A stretch of 64,000 nucleotides of DNA from Chloroflexota bacterium (GTDB lineage: Bacteria; Chloroflexota; UBA6077; FW602-bin22): positions 62,001 to 126,000 of the forward strand of contig SCUE01000027.1 of NCBI GenBank assembly GCA_004297775.1. The letters run 5' to 3'. Positions within the stretch are counted from its first letter, which is position 1. Each line of letters begins with the position of its first letter. Position numbers and translations under genes: made by a program. The notes beneath the pieces are model-generated. The model made no database searches and was not told where the DNA came from. It saw only the letters and a list, made by a program, of their open reading frames with translations. This document shows positions 25,188-33,860 of this stretch, piece by piece.

Positions 25188-25213
25188 GAGTCTGGCGCGT
25201 CTGCGCCAGACTC
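25188..25213. terminator. Bidirectional hairpin terminator between convergent genes
   Basis: GAGTCTGGCGC and GCGCCAGACTC form a perfect 11-base-pair stem with a four-base loop GTCT, placed seven bases after the epimerase stop and nine bases from the end of the convergent SDR gene. There is no T-run, as is common in high-GC genomes. Stem strength and position make a terminator the best reading. Confidence 0.75.
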
Positions 25214-25222
25214 GTCGGCGCC

Positions 25223-26008
25223 CTACCCCCGCAGTAGCGACGACGCCGCGTCGATGACGACCTCGGTGCCGGTGATGTAGCGGCTTTCGTCCGAGGCCAG
25301 GAATACGACCAGATCGGCGATTTCCTCCGGCGCGGCCGGACGGCCGTGGAGCGGCGGATAGTGATCGGGGACCTTGATATCCCAGCGAATCTTCTCGAGA
25401 TTGCGCCGCCAGGTGCGATCTTTGATGTTCGTTCGCACGCCGCCGGGGCAGATGGTGTTGACTCGGATGTTCCAGCGCGATAGCTCGACCGCGGCCATGC
25501 GGCCCCAGACCGCCTGTCCGGCCTTGGCCGTCGAGTAGGCGCTGTAGCCCGGCAGCGACCAGATCCGGTTGCCATTGACCGACGCGGTGATGATGACCGA
25601 CCCGCCGCCGTGCGCGCGCATCAGCGGGATCGCCGGCTTCACGGTCAGAAACGTGCCCGTGAGATTCGTGTCGATCGTGTCGCGCCACTCGTCGAGCGTC
25701 ATTTCCTCGATCGGGCACTGCATGCCGTTGATGCCCGCGTTCGCGAACACCACATGCAAGCCGCCGAACTCGGCGGCCGCCTTGCGCACCGCGTCGCCGA
25801 TCTCCCGCTCGTCCTTCACATTCGCCGCCAGGGCGATCGCGCGCCCGCCAGCCGCGCGAATCTCGGCCGCGACCGCTTCCGCGGGCTCGGCGCGCACGTC
25901 GACCACCGCAACCGCGCCACCCTCCTTCGCGAACGCGCGCGCCGCGGCCGCGCCAATCCCCGAACCGCCGCCGGTAACGACGGCAACCTTGCCTTCAAGC
26001 CGTGCCAA
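25223..26008 (-). CDS. Short-chain dehydrogenase/reductase
   Basis: A 261-residue classical SDR with TGGGSGIG (NAD(P) binding, about residue 12), VFANAGINGM, the catalytic Ser in IITASVNGNRIW, and YSTAKAG with the Tyr and Lys. The C-terminal RYITGTEVVIDAASS replaces the usual DGG with DAA. A stretch TNIKDRTWRRNLEKIRWDIK forms a longer substrate loop than usual. Its ATG is 15 bases past the stop of the upstream peptidase gene. Substrate unknown. Confidence 0.9.
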   Translation of the reverse strand: MARLEGKVAVVTGGGSGIGAAAARAFAKEGGAVAVVDVRAEPAEAVAAEIRAAGGRAIALAANVKDEREIGDAVRKAAAEFGGLHVVFANAGINGMQCPIEEMTLDEWRDTIDTNLTGTFLTVKPAIPLMRAHGGGSVIITASVNGNRIWSLPGYSAYSTAKAGQAVWGRMAAVELSRWNIRVNTICPGGVRTNIKDRTWRRNLEKIRWDIKVPDHYPPLHGRPAAPEEIADLVVFLASDESRYITGTEVVIDAASSLLRG

Positions 26009-26023
26009 GAATCAGCCCTCCTG

Positions 26024-27613
26024 TTATGTGAACCATTCGTTGACGTAGGAATCGACCGTCAGCCGAGCACCGGTCGATCGTTGAACGGTCTCCTCCCAGT
26101 CCCAGCGGGCGCCGAGGCGGTACAACCGCTTCGTCAGGTACTCGCCAGCGGCCGGATGGCCGTAGAGTCCGCCGACCTCGCGCATCAACGCGGCGCAGAA
26201 CTGGGACACTGCCATCTCGCCGACGATGTAGACGTAGTAGTGACCGGGGAACTGCGCGTTGTGGATCTTGGCCGCCCAGTCCGACTCGTTTCGGCCTTCC
26301 GGTCGCGTGATGAACTGATACCGCTCGACCAGATCCCACCACAGCGTGTTCAGATCGCCGTCCGGGTCGCGATGCATCGCGCGTTCGAAGTGCGCCTGGA
26401 CGAGGCACCAGCGCGCCAGGAGTAGCTGCGCCAGTCGCGCCTGCTCGGTCGCGGCGCGCGAAACGGACTCGGCCTCAGGCGCGGGAATCCCGACCGCCTC
26501 GTGCAGCCACCGCGCGTCGTTCGCCATCCGATCGATCGTCTGCGACTCGGTCTCGGCGATGATCCCGTTCGGCCAGAGGATCAGGCGAAGCGGCAGCATT
26601 CGATCGGCGTATTCGGCCGCCAGCGCATGCCCGAGCTCGTGGAGCAGCACGCCGGTCCAGTGGTGGCTTCGATCCAGATTGTTCAGAACTCGGACGTCGC
26701 TCCCGTCGGCGGCGATCCAGGTGCAGAACGCGTGCTGATTCTTGCCCGGTTTCGGCCAGTTATCCGACCGTTCCAGGATCTTGCGCGCGTCGAGCCCAAG
26801 CGAATCGGTCGCGCGTAGCGCCAGCTCGATCGGGTCCTTGTCGTTGAAGTAGCGGTCCAGATTCGGCCCGCTGGCGCGCGGCGGTCGCTGAAAGAATGGG
26901 TCGGCGTAGTGCCACGGTCGAAGCGACGCGATCGGAATGCCGAACCGCTCGGCGAGCTGCGCGTCGAGTTCGCCCTTCGCGGCGCGGTACGGTCCATCGG
27001 TCGCTTGCTCGAGTTGGTCGAGTAGAGCGAAGAGGCGCTCCTCGCCAACCTCGGAAAGGGTTAGCCCGCGCTCGTAGGCGTCGCGGAATCCCAGCGCACG
27101 AGCCGCCCCGTTGGTCAGTCGGACGAGCTGTCGCGCTCGGTCGGCCGCGTGGCCGCCGATCTGCTTGGCCGCCTCCCAGACCTGTTGCGCCCGTCCGGAA
27201 TCGCGCGTCGTCGCCAACTCGTCGTTCAGTTCGTTCTCGGTCCAGGTACGTCCATCCAATTCGGCCCGGAAGCGATTGAATAAGCCTGCCTGTTCGGTCT
27301 GGACGCGAACGATCTCGTCGCGCGTCGCGGCGTCTTCCTGCGCGCCGACGTAGTCGCGCCAATACAGCTCGACCTGCCGACGATCGTCCAGTGACAGATT
27401 GCGCCCATCCGCGCGCCAGCGACTGAGCGCACCAAAACGATCGCGATCGGAAAAATGCTCGCGCGTCTGCCGCGAAAGCTCCTGAACGCGGCGTTGAACG
27501 GCCTCATCGCCAGTCAGCGAAAACTGCCAATCGGCGGCGCGTGCCTCGGTGCCGGTACCACGCTCGAACTCTTCCTCGGCGGCGATAAACCGACGAATGG
27601 CGTCTTGAACCAT
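26024..27613 (-). CDS. Zinc metallopeptidase of M2/M3-like type
   Basis: A 529-residue, mostly helical protein with the zinc site HELGH at residues 325-329 and a downstream Glu in IIAETESQ, about 25 residues on. The overall helical layout and the HHWTGVLLHELGHALAAEYAD context suggest a gluzincin related to M2 (ACE-like) or M3 oligopeptidases; I cannot choose firmly. There is no signal peptide, so it is probably cytoplasmic. ATG 27613 follows AGGAGG; the frame extends to 27889, but that part is antisense to the epimerase gene. It is divergent from that gene with only 45 bases between. Confidence 0.78.
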   Translation of the reverse strand: MVQDAIRRFIAAEEEFERGTGTEARAADWQFSLTGDEAVQRRVQELSRQTREHFSDRDRFGALSRWRADGRNLSLDDRRQVELYWRDYVGAQEDAATRDEIVRVQTEQAGLFNRFRAELDGRTWTENELNDELATTRDSGRAQQVWEAAKQIGGHAADRARQLVRLTNGAARALGFRDAYERGLTLSEVGEERLFALLDQLEQATDGPYRAAKGELDAQLAERFGIPIASLRPWHYADPFFQRPPRASGPNLDRYFNDKDPIELALRATDSLGLDARKILERSDNWPKPGKNQHAFCTWIAADGSDVRVLNNLDRSHHWTGVLLHELGHALAAEYADRMLPLRLILWPNGIIAETESQTIDRMANDARWLHEAVGIPAPEAESVSRAATEQARLAQLLLARWCLVQAHFERAMHRDPDGDLNTLWWDLVERYQFITRPEGRNESDWAAKIHNAQFPGHYYVYIVGEMAVSQFCAALMREVGGLYGHPAAGEYLTKRLYRLGARWDWEETVQRSTGARLTVDSYVNEWFT

Positions 27614-27645
27614 CTGGCCTCCTGTGCCGACCGGAGTATCGTGGG

Positions 27646-27651
27646 TATCAT
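27646..27651 (+). promoter_or_regulatory. Possible -10 box for leaderless transcription of the epimerase operon
   Basis: TATCAT ends seven bases before the GTG at 27659, so transcription would start at or next to the start codon. No ribosome binding site precedes that GTG. Confidence 0.4.
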
Positions 27652-27658
27652 CACGGCC

Positions 27659-28780
27659 GTGCCGAACCGCATCCTCGTCACTGGCGGCGCCGGATTCATC
27701 GGCTCGCACACCGTTCGCGCGCTGGTCGACTCCGGCGAACGCGTCCGCGTCCTGGACTCGTTGCGGCCGCCCGTTCACCCGCCGGGACGGCGGCCGGACC
27801 TGCCTGATGAAGTCGAATTCATCGAAGGATCGGTCGACGATCGCGCGGCCTTGCGCGCCGCGTTGGCCGACATCGACGTCGTCTACCACCTGGCCGCGTA
27901 CCAGGATTACCTGACCGACTTCTCGACCTTCTACGCGATCAACACGGTCAGCACGGCCCTCATCTACGAGCTGGCGCTGGCCGAGAAGTTACCGTTGCGT
28001 CGCGTCATACTGGCGGCGACGCAGGCCGAGTACGGCGAGGGACCGTATCGGTGCCCGACCGATGGCACCGTGTACCCGGCACCGCGAGCGGACGCGCAAT
28101 TGGCCGAGCATCGCTGGGAGCCGGCCTGTCCCCGTTGCGGTGGCACAATCTCGCCGATCCCGGCGCGCGAGGATGTCGTCCATCCTCACAGCCCGTACGC
28201 GATGTCGAAGCGCGCGGCCGAGGAGTGCGCTCTGACGCTCGGCGACCGTTACGGAATCCCGACCGCGGCGTTGCGCTACTCGATTGTGCAGGGGCCGGGC
28301 CAGTCGTTCCGCAACGCCTATTCCGGCGCGCTACGCGCGTTCACGGTCCAGGCACTCCATGGCCGACGACCGCTCGTCTACGAAGACGGGCAACAGATTC
28401 GTGATTTCGTCTGGATCGGCGACGTCGTCGCGGCGAACCTCTTGATGCTTCACCATCCGGCGGTTCCGACCGGATCGTTCAACGTCGGCGGGGATCGCGA
28501 GGTTCGCGTGCTCGATGTCGCCCGGATGGTCTCGGCGGCGATTGGAACCGATCTTGAACCGGACGTGCCAGGCATCTATCGGGTTGGCGACACGCGCCAC
28601 ATTCGCTCCGACGTCACGCGTCTGCGCGAACTCGGCTGGCGACCGACCGCGACTCAGGAAGACATGGTCGCGGCCTACGTCGGGTGGGCGCGAGCACAGC
28701 CGGACATGGCCGACACATCGATTGTCGCGGTCCGTCGAATGCGTGAACTCGGCGTTCTCCGTCAGGCGGCGACGCGATGA
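27659..28780 (+). CDS. dTDP-L-rhamnose 4-epimerase-like SDR with zinc-ribbon insert
   Basis: A 373-residue extended SDR: TGGAGFIGSHTV at the N-terminus, HLAAYQDYLTDFSTF, SPYAMSKRAAEE (Tyr, Lys) and QIRDFVWIGDV. Between about residues 127 and 165 it carries a metal-site-like insert, YRCPTDG followed by ACPRCGG, as in enzymes annotated dTDP-L-rhamnose 4-epimerase; one of the four expected ligands is Asp. It is the first gene of the sugar operon 27659-33860. GTG 27659 is chosen over GTG 27641 because the Rossmann motif then starts at residue 8. A paralogue lies at 46421-47539. The actual nucleotide sugar is not known. Confidence 0.85.
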   Translation: MPNRILVTGGAGFIGSHTVRALVDSGERVRVLDSLRPPVHPPGRRPDLPDEVEFIEGSVDDRAALRAALADIDVVYHLAAYQDYLTDFSTFYAINTVSTALIYELALAEKLPLRRVILAATQAEYGEGPYRCPTDGTVYPAPRADAQLAEHRWEPACPRCGGTISPIPAREDVVHPHSPYAMSKRAAEECALTLGDRYGIPTAALRYSIVQGPGQSFRNAYSGALRAFTVQALHGRRPLVYEDGQQIRDFVWIGDVVAANLLMLHHPAVPTGSFNVGGDREVRVLDVARMVSAAIGTDLEPDVPGIYRVGDTRHIRSDVTRLRELGWRPTATQEDMVAAYVGWARAQPDMADTSIVAVRRMRELGVLRQAATR

Positions 28781-29913
28781 ACGGCGCTCGACCGGCCGTC
28801 TTCCTCGATCGGGATGGCGTCATCAACGAGAACCGCGACGAGTACGTCCTCTCCTGGGATCAGTTCTCCTTCATCGACGGTTCGATCGCGGCGATCAAGC
28901 GGCTGACCGAGGCTGGCTGGCCGGTCGTCGTCGTGACGAACCAGTCCGCGATCGGGCGAGGGCTCGTCCGGCGGCGAACGGTTGACGATATCCACGTGCG
29001 CATGTGCACGACTATCAGCGCCGCCGGCGGAAACATCACGCGCGTCATGCTCTGCCCGCACCGGCCGGACGCGGGCTGTCGCTGCCGAAAACCGAGGCCG
29101 GGCATGCTTCGCGCCGCCGCGCGCGATCTCGGCATCGACCTCTCGTCGAGCATCCTGATCGGCGACAGCGCAACCGACATCGCGGCCGCTCACGCCGCCG
29201 GCGCGCGCGCCATCCTGGTTCAGACCGGCCGGGGCAGACGAGCAACTGAGGAACTCGATTCCGATGTGCGCACCGCGACGATGATCGTGCGGGACCTCGT
29301 CGAAGCCGTCGATCACATTCTCGACGCCTCGTCGGCCTCAGCGGCCGAAGCGGTCCCGGGCGGCGAAACGCGCCGATACTTCGAATCGGTCGCCGAGGCG
29401 CTTGTGCGCATCGACGGCCGCGCGGTCGATCGACTGGTCGAGGCGATTCGCCGCGCGCGAGATCGCGGCGGCACCGTCTACACGCTCGGCAACGGTGGCT
29501 CCGCGGCCACGGCCAGCCATCTCGCGCTCGACATCGCGAAGAACACGCGGCGGCCCGATCGTCGGGCCATCCGCGCCTTCGCGCTGACCGACAACGCCGG
29601 ACTCGTCACCGCCTGGGCAAACGACTCCCACTACGACGAGGTATTCTCGGCCCAGCTCGAGGCGGTCGCGCGTCCCGAAGATCTCGTGATCGCGGTCAGC
29701 GGCAGCGGCAACTCGAACAACGTCCTCCGCGCGATCGCGGTCGCGAATGGCCACGGCGCCGACACGTTCGGCATCACCGGCTTCGCCGGCGGGCAATTGG
29801 CGCAGGTCGCGCGAGACTGCGTCATCGTTCCGAGCGACAACATGCAGGTCGTCGAGGACGGGCACCTCGCCATCACGCACGCCGTCATGTGCGCACTGCG
29901 AGACCAGGGGTAG
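28777..29913 (+). CDS. Fused heptose bisphosphate phosphatase (GmhB-like) and sedoheptulose-7-phosphate isomerase (GmhA-like)
   Basis: One 378-residue chain with two enzymes. Residues 1-185 are a HAD phosphatase of the GmhB type: FLDRDGVINEN, VVTNQSAIGRG, the zinc loop CPHRPDAGCRCRKPRPGML and ILIGDSATDIAAA. Residues about 195-378 are a SIS isomerase of the GmhA type: YTLGNGGSAATASHLALDI, TDNAGLVTAWAND, IAVSGSGNSNNVLRAI and the C-terminal VVEDGHLAITHAV. Together they would make D,D-heptose 7-phosphate from sedoheptulose 7-phosphate and dephosphorylate the bisphosphate; the kinase between those steps is at 52882. The start overlaps the previous stop (ATGA, 28777-28780). Confidence 0.92.
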   Translation: MNGARPAVFLDRDGVINENRDEYVLSWDQFSFIDGSIAAIKRLTEAGWPVVVVTNQSAIGRGLVRRRTVDDIHVRMCTTISAAGGNITRVMLCPHRPDAGCRCRKPRPGMLRAAARDLGIDLSSSILIGDSATDIAAAHAAGARAILVQTGRGRRATEELDSDVRTATMIVRDLVEAVDHILDASSASAAEAVPGGETRRYFESVAEALVRIDGRAVDRLVEAIRRARDRGGTVYTLGNGGSAATASHLALDIAKNTRRPDRRAIRAFALTDNAGLVTAWANDSHYDEVFSAQLEAVARPEDLVIAVSGSGNSNNVLRAIAVANGHGADTFGITGFAGGQLAQVARDCVIVPSDNMQVVEDGHLAITHAVMCALRDQG

Positions 29914-29944
29914 TGGCGCCGGCGACGATCGGCCACCCGGCCCG

Positions 29945-32095
29945 ATGAAGCAGGTGTTCATTGACCCGCGCGAGGGTGTCGTCGTCCTCGACGTACCGGC
30001 GCCGACGCGACCGCCCGGATGGGTGCTCGTTCGGACCCTCGCGTCGATCATCAGCTCGGGCACCGAGCGCACCGCCGCGGCGGCGTCAGGCAACCCGATT
30101 CGCCGCGCGATTGCGGATCCGTCGATCGCTCTCCGCGTCGCCGAGCGCATCCGGCGCGCCGGCGTCGCCAGCGCTGTCGGCGCAGTCCAGGAACGGCTGG
30201 CGCGCCTGACGCCGGTCGGCTACTCCCTGGCTGGTGTCGTGGTCGAAGTTGACGAATCTGACGGCGGCCCGTCGTCGGTCAAATTCGGCCAACTCGTCGC
30301 CTGCGCCGGAACGGGCTACGCGAATCACGCCGAGTACGCGGCGGTCCCGCGGAATCTCGTCGTGCCCGCGCCGGACGGAATTTCACCTCGGCAGGCGGCG
30401 TTCGGGACGCTCGGCGCGATCGCCCTACAAGCGGTCCGACGCTGCGATCCGGACATCGGCGAGACGATCGCGGTCGTCGGAATGGGTCTGGTTGGACAGC
30501 TCATCGCCGCGATCGCGACCCGCGCCGGCTGCCGCGTCATCGGTGTCGAGCCACGACGCGAGCGCGCTCGGCTCGCGCTCGACGCCGGGTGGGTTCGCGA
30601 GTTCGCCGAGCCGGGATCGGCGGCCGATGCGATGGTCCGGCGTGTCGCCGAGGGCAACGGCGTCGATGCCGTCATCCTGGCGGCCGCCACGCCGAGCGAC
30701 GATCCGATCAACTGGGCGGCGCGTTCGACGCGCGAGCGCGGACGCGTCGTGGTAGTCGGCGACATCGGTCTCGATATCGACCGTGAGCCGTTCTACCGCC
30801 GCGAACTGGATCTGCGCCTGTCACGCTCGTACGGTCCGGGCCGCTACGATCCGACCTACGAAGAAGGCGGCATCGACTACCCGCGTGCCCAGGTGCGCTG
30901 GACCGAGGGTCGCAACATCGGCGCGTTTCTGGCCATGCTCGGTCCCGGTGGCATCAATGTCGACCGGCTCGTCTCTCAGAGCCACCCCATCGAGAATGCC
31001 GCCGCTGGCTTCGCCGGCATCGCCGAGGGGAAGGCACTGGCGGTCGAATTGACCTATCCGGACGCCCTTTCGCTCGCGCAACCTGCCCGGCGCATCGAAC
31101 TGGGCACACGGCGCGAGGCGCGTCCCGGAACGATCGGACTGGGGATCGTCGGCGTCGGAACGTTTGCGCGCGCGACCCGCATCCCCGACACGCGACAGAC
31201 TCGCGGCGTTGAAATCGTCGGCGTCGCGGCGCGGTCGCCCGGCACGGCCCGACGAGCGGCGGAGTTCACCGGCGCGCGCTTCTGCGTCACCGATCCGGCC
31301 GAGTTGATCGCCGATCCGGATGTTGACGCCGTCATGGTGCTGACCCGCCACGATTCCCATGCCAGCATTGCGGCGGCGGCGCTACGCGCCGGGAAGCACG
31401 TCTTCGTCGAGAAGCCGCTCGGCCTCACGATCGAGGAGTGTCGCGAGGTGTGCAACGCGGCCGAGACCGCCGGTCGCGTCGCGGCCATTGGCTTCAACCG
31501 CCGTCTTGCCCCTCTCACACGCGAATTGCGGGTCTGGCTCGAGAGCCGAAGCGGACCGATCACGCTCACCTACCACGTCGAGGCCGGGCAACTGCCGGCC
31601 GACCACTGGCTACTCGATTCGTCGCTCGGCGGCGGGAGGATCGTCGGCGAGGCCTGTCACTTCGGCGATCTCATGGCCTGGCTGATCGGCTGGCCGCCGA
31701 CCACCGTTCGCGCGATGGCGCCCTCGCCAATCGACGCGGCTAACGAACTCACAGCCCTGTTCGGATTCGGCGACGGGTCGATCGGGACGCTCGTCTACAG
31801 CGCGAGCGGTCACTCCGGTCTGGGCAAGGAGCGCTTGCTCGGCGCGCGCGACGGCGGCTCGTTCGAACTCAACGACTTCGAGACGCTGCATTTCGCCGAC
31901 GAGCGTGGCACGCGGCGGGTCGCCGCCGGCGCCGATCCGAAAGGCCATCGCGCGATCGTCGCCGACTTCATACAGTCGATCCAGACCGGCGCACCGCCAG
32001 CCGCGTCAGCGATCGACGGAGCCTGGGCGACCGCCGCGACGCGCGCCGCGGTCCGCTCGGCACGCCTGAACACCATCGAGGAGATCGCACTCTGA
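29945..32095 (+). CDS. Fused zinc-type alcohol dehydrogenase-like and Gfo/Idh/MocA oxidoreductase
   Basis: A 716-residue bi-domain enzyme. Residues 1-375 are a medium-chain dehydrogenase-like domain (ASIISSGTERTAA, VACAGTGYANHAEYAAVP, then the Rossmann motif VVGMGLVGQLIAAIA). Residues about 395-716 are a Gfo/Idh/MocA domain (GIVGVGTFARATRIP, GKHVFVEKPLGLT, IGFNRRLAP). Such fusions recur in surface-polysaccharide loci and are thought to act on nucleotide sugars, but the reaction is not known to me. The typical zinc ligands of alcohol dehydrogenases are not evident. The ATG at 29945 is used; the in-frame extension to 29747 lies inside the previous gene. Confidence 0.88.
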   Translation: MKQVFIDPREGVVVLDVPAPTRPPGWVLVRTLASIISSGTERTAAAASGNPIRRAIADPSIALRVAERIRRAGVASAVGAVQERLARLTPVGYSLAGVVVEVDESDGGPSSVKFGQLVACAGTGYANHAEYAAVPRNLVVPAPDGISPRQAAFGTLGAIALQAVRRCDPDIGETIAVVGMGLVGQLIAAIATRAGCRVIGVEPRRERARLALDAGWVREFAEPGSAADAMVRRVAEGNGVDAVILAAATPSDDPINWAARSTRERGRVVVVGDIGLDIDREPFYRRELDLRLSRSYGPGRYDPTYEEGGIDYPRAQVRWTEGRNIGAFLAMLGPGGINVDRLVSQSHPIENAAAGFAGIAEGKALAVELTYPDALSLAQPARRIELGTRREARPGTIGLGIVGVGTFARATRIPDTRQTRGVEIVGVAARSPGTARRAAEFTGARFCVTDPAELIADPDVDAVMVLTRHDSHASIAAAALRAGKHVFVEKPLGLTIEECREVCNAAETAGRVAAIGFNRRLAPLTRELRVWLESRSGPITLTYHVEAGQLPADHWLLDSSLGGGRIVGEACHFGDLMAWLIGWPPTTVRAMAPSPIDAANELTALFGFGDGSIGTLVYSASGHSGLGKERLLGARDGGSFELNDFETLHFADERGTRRVAAGADPKGHRAIVADFIQSIQTGAPPAASAIDGAWATAATRAAVRSARLNTIEEIAL

Positions 32096-33006
32096 GAATC
32101 GCCGTAACCGGCGCGGCCGGATTTCTCGCCAGTCACGTCGCCGACGTTCTGCTCGATCGCGGATACGACGTCCAGGTCGTCGACATTCGACCGCCTCACC
32201 CCGACATCGCCGGCCGCCCGCGACTTTCGTATAAATCCGCTGACCTGACCGATCGAGCCTCGCTCGATCGCGCATTCGCCGGCTGCGATGCCGTCTGCCA
32301 TCTGGCCGGCGTCGGCGACGTGTACCTGGCCGGGAAGGAGCCCGCGACCGCCGCGCTGCTGAACGTCGTCGGGACGGCCAATGTCGCCGAAGCCGCGATT
32401 GGGGCGGGCGCGAAGCGTCTCGTCTACGCCTCGACGTGGGAGGTGTACGGCGAGCCGAAGTATCAGCCGATCGACGAGGAGCATCCATGCCGCCCGGATC
32501 ACCCATACAACATCACGAAGCACGCCGGCGAGCGCATCGCGCTCGCGATCGGCGCTCTGCGCGAACTCCCGACCATCGCGCTGCGACTCGGCACCGCCTT
32601 TGGGCCACGCATGCGGCCCAACTCGGTCTTTTCGATCTTTATCGATCGGGCGCTCAGGGGCGAGCCAATCACGATCCAGGGGACCGGTGCCCAGAGTCGG
32701 CAGTTCACCCACGCGCGCGACATCGCGGCCGGATTCGCGCTCGCCGCCGAGTCGCCGCTGCCCAGCGGCGTCTTCAATCTCGTCGCCGACGAATCGGTGT
32801 CGGTTCGCCAGTTGGCCGAAATGGTCGTTGCGCGCATAGCGACGACGCTGACCTTCGCACCCGGCCGCGCCGGCGAAATCGCGCCAGCCCTGGTCGCGAA
32901 CGCGCGCGTCAAGGCCGCGCTTGGCTGGACGCCACGAGCGGTCTTCGCGGAGGGCCTCGACGAGATGATCGCGATCGCGCGCCGACAACAAGGAGCTTCC
33001 CAATGA
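32092..33006 (+). CDS. NAD-dependent epimerase/dehydratase, probable CTG start
   Basis: A 304-residue extended SDR: RIAVTGAAGFLASHVAD at the very N-terminus, CHLAGVGDVYLAGKEP, YASTWEVYGEPKYQP and HPYNITKHAGE (Tyr, Lys). The Rossmann motif needs a start before 32113, but the frame has no ATG, GTG or TTG there. The only sensible start is CTG at 32092, which overlaps the upstream TGA as CTGA, the same geometry as the ATGA and GTGA overlaps around it. The next start, GTG 32320, would delete the cofactor site. It probably acts on a nucleotide sugar. Confidence 0.85.
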   Translation: MRIAVTGAAGFLASHVADVLLDRGYDVQVVDIRPPHPDIAGRPRLSYKSADLTDRASLDRAFAGCDAVCHLAGVGDVYLAGKEPATAALLNVVGTANVAEAAIGAGAKRLVYASTWEVYGEPKYQPIDEEHPCRPDHPYNITKHAGERIALAIGALRELPTIALRLGTAFGPRMRPNSVFSIFIDRALRGEPITIQGTGAQSRQFTHARDIAAGFALAAESPLPSGVFNLVADESVSVRQLAEMVVARIATTLTFAPGRAGEIAPALVANARVKAALGWTPRAVFAEGLDEMIAIARRQQGASQ

Positions 33007-33860
33007 ACGTACCGTATCGACGCTCGGTCATCACCGACGAGATATCCCAGGATCTCGATCGCGCGATTGCGCTCGCGTGTGAATTCGGCCTCGAAGGAAT
33101 CGACATCCGCACCGTCTGGGACACGCGGGTCGATCTCCTGACCGACGACCAGATCACGCGCGTCAAGTCGGCGGCCAGCGCGGCCGGCCTGGCGATCGCC
33201 GGCATCGCGCCGCCCTTCATGAAGTGCCTCCACGATTCGGACGCCGAATGGCGCGAGCACCGCGCGATCCTGGACCGTTCGTTGCGCGTCGCCGAGGCGT
33301 TTGGAGCGCGCTTCGTTCGCGGCTTCACGTTCTGGAAGCAGATCGAACCGCTGAGCCACTGGGACCGCATCGTCGGCGCGTATCGCGAGGTGACGCCGAT
33401 GATCGAGCGCTCAGGGTTGATCGTCGCGATCGAGAACGAGCCCGCGTGCATGCTCGGGACGACCGACCATCTGCCAAGGCTCCTGCGCGACATCGGCTCG
33501 CCGAACGTCAAGGCGCTCTGGGATCCCGCCAATGGGGCGCACGACGGCGAACGCCCCGTCCCGACCGCCTTCGACCGCGTGATGGCCGACACCGTCCACG
33601 TCCATCTGAAGGACGGTCGCCACGTCGACGGCAAGTGGGAGCACGCGATCGTCGGCGAAGGCGCGGTGGGGCTCGTGGATTTATCGCGCGCGCTCGCCTC
33701 GATCGGGTACGACGGCTGGGTCACGCTTGAGACGCACTACCGGCCGCGCAAAACCGGCGCCGACCTCAACCGACCCGGTGGCGCATCACTCTCCGAGCTC
33801 GGCGAAGAAGGGACCCGCGCCTGCCTTGAAGGCTGGGCGCGCGTGTTGGCGGCGGCGTGA
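33003..33860 (+). CDS. Sugar phosphate isomerase/epimerase (xylose isomerase-like TIM barrel)
   Basis: A 285-residue AP-endonuclease-2/xylose-isomerase-like barrel. Metal-site residues are visible at VAIENEPACM (Glu), ALWDPANGAHDG (Asp), VHVHLKDGRH (His, Lys-Asp) and WVTLETHYRP (Glu). Family members interconvert keto and aldo sugars or 2-keto sugar acids. It is the last gene of the operon; its ATG overlaps the previous stop (ATGA). Its stop directly abuts that of the convergent acetamidase-like gene. Confidence 0.87.
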   Translation: MNVPYRRSVITDEISQDLDRAIALACEFGLEGIDIRTVWDTRVDLLTDDQITRVKSAASAAGLAIAGIAPPFMKCLHDSDAEWREHRAILDRSLRVAEAFGARFVRGFTFWKQIEPLSHWDRIVGAYREVTPMIERSGLIVAIENEPACMLGTTDHLPRLLRDIGSPNVKALWDPANGAHDGERPVPTAFDRVMADTVHVHLKDGRHVDGKWEHAIVGEGAVGLVDLSRALASIGYDGWVTLETHYRPRKTGADLNRPGGASLSELGEEGTRACLEGWARVLAAA

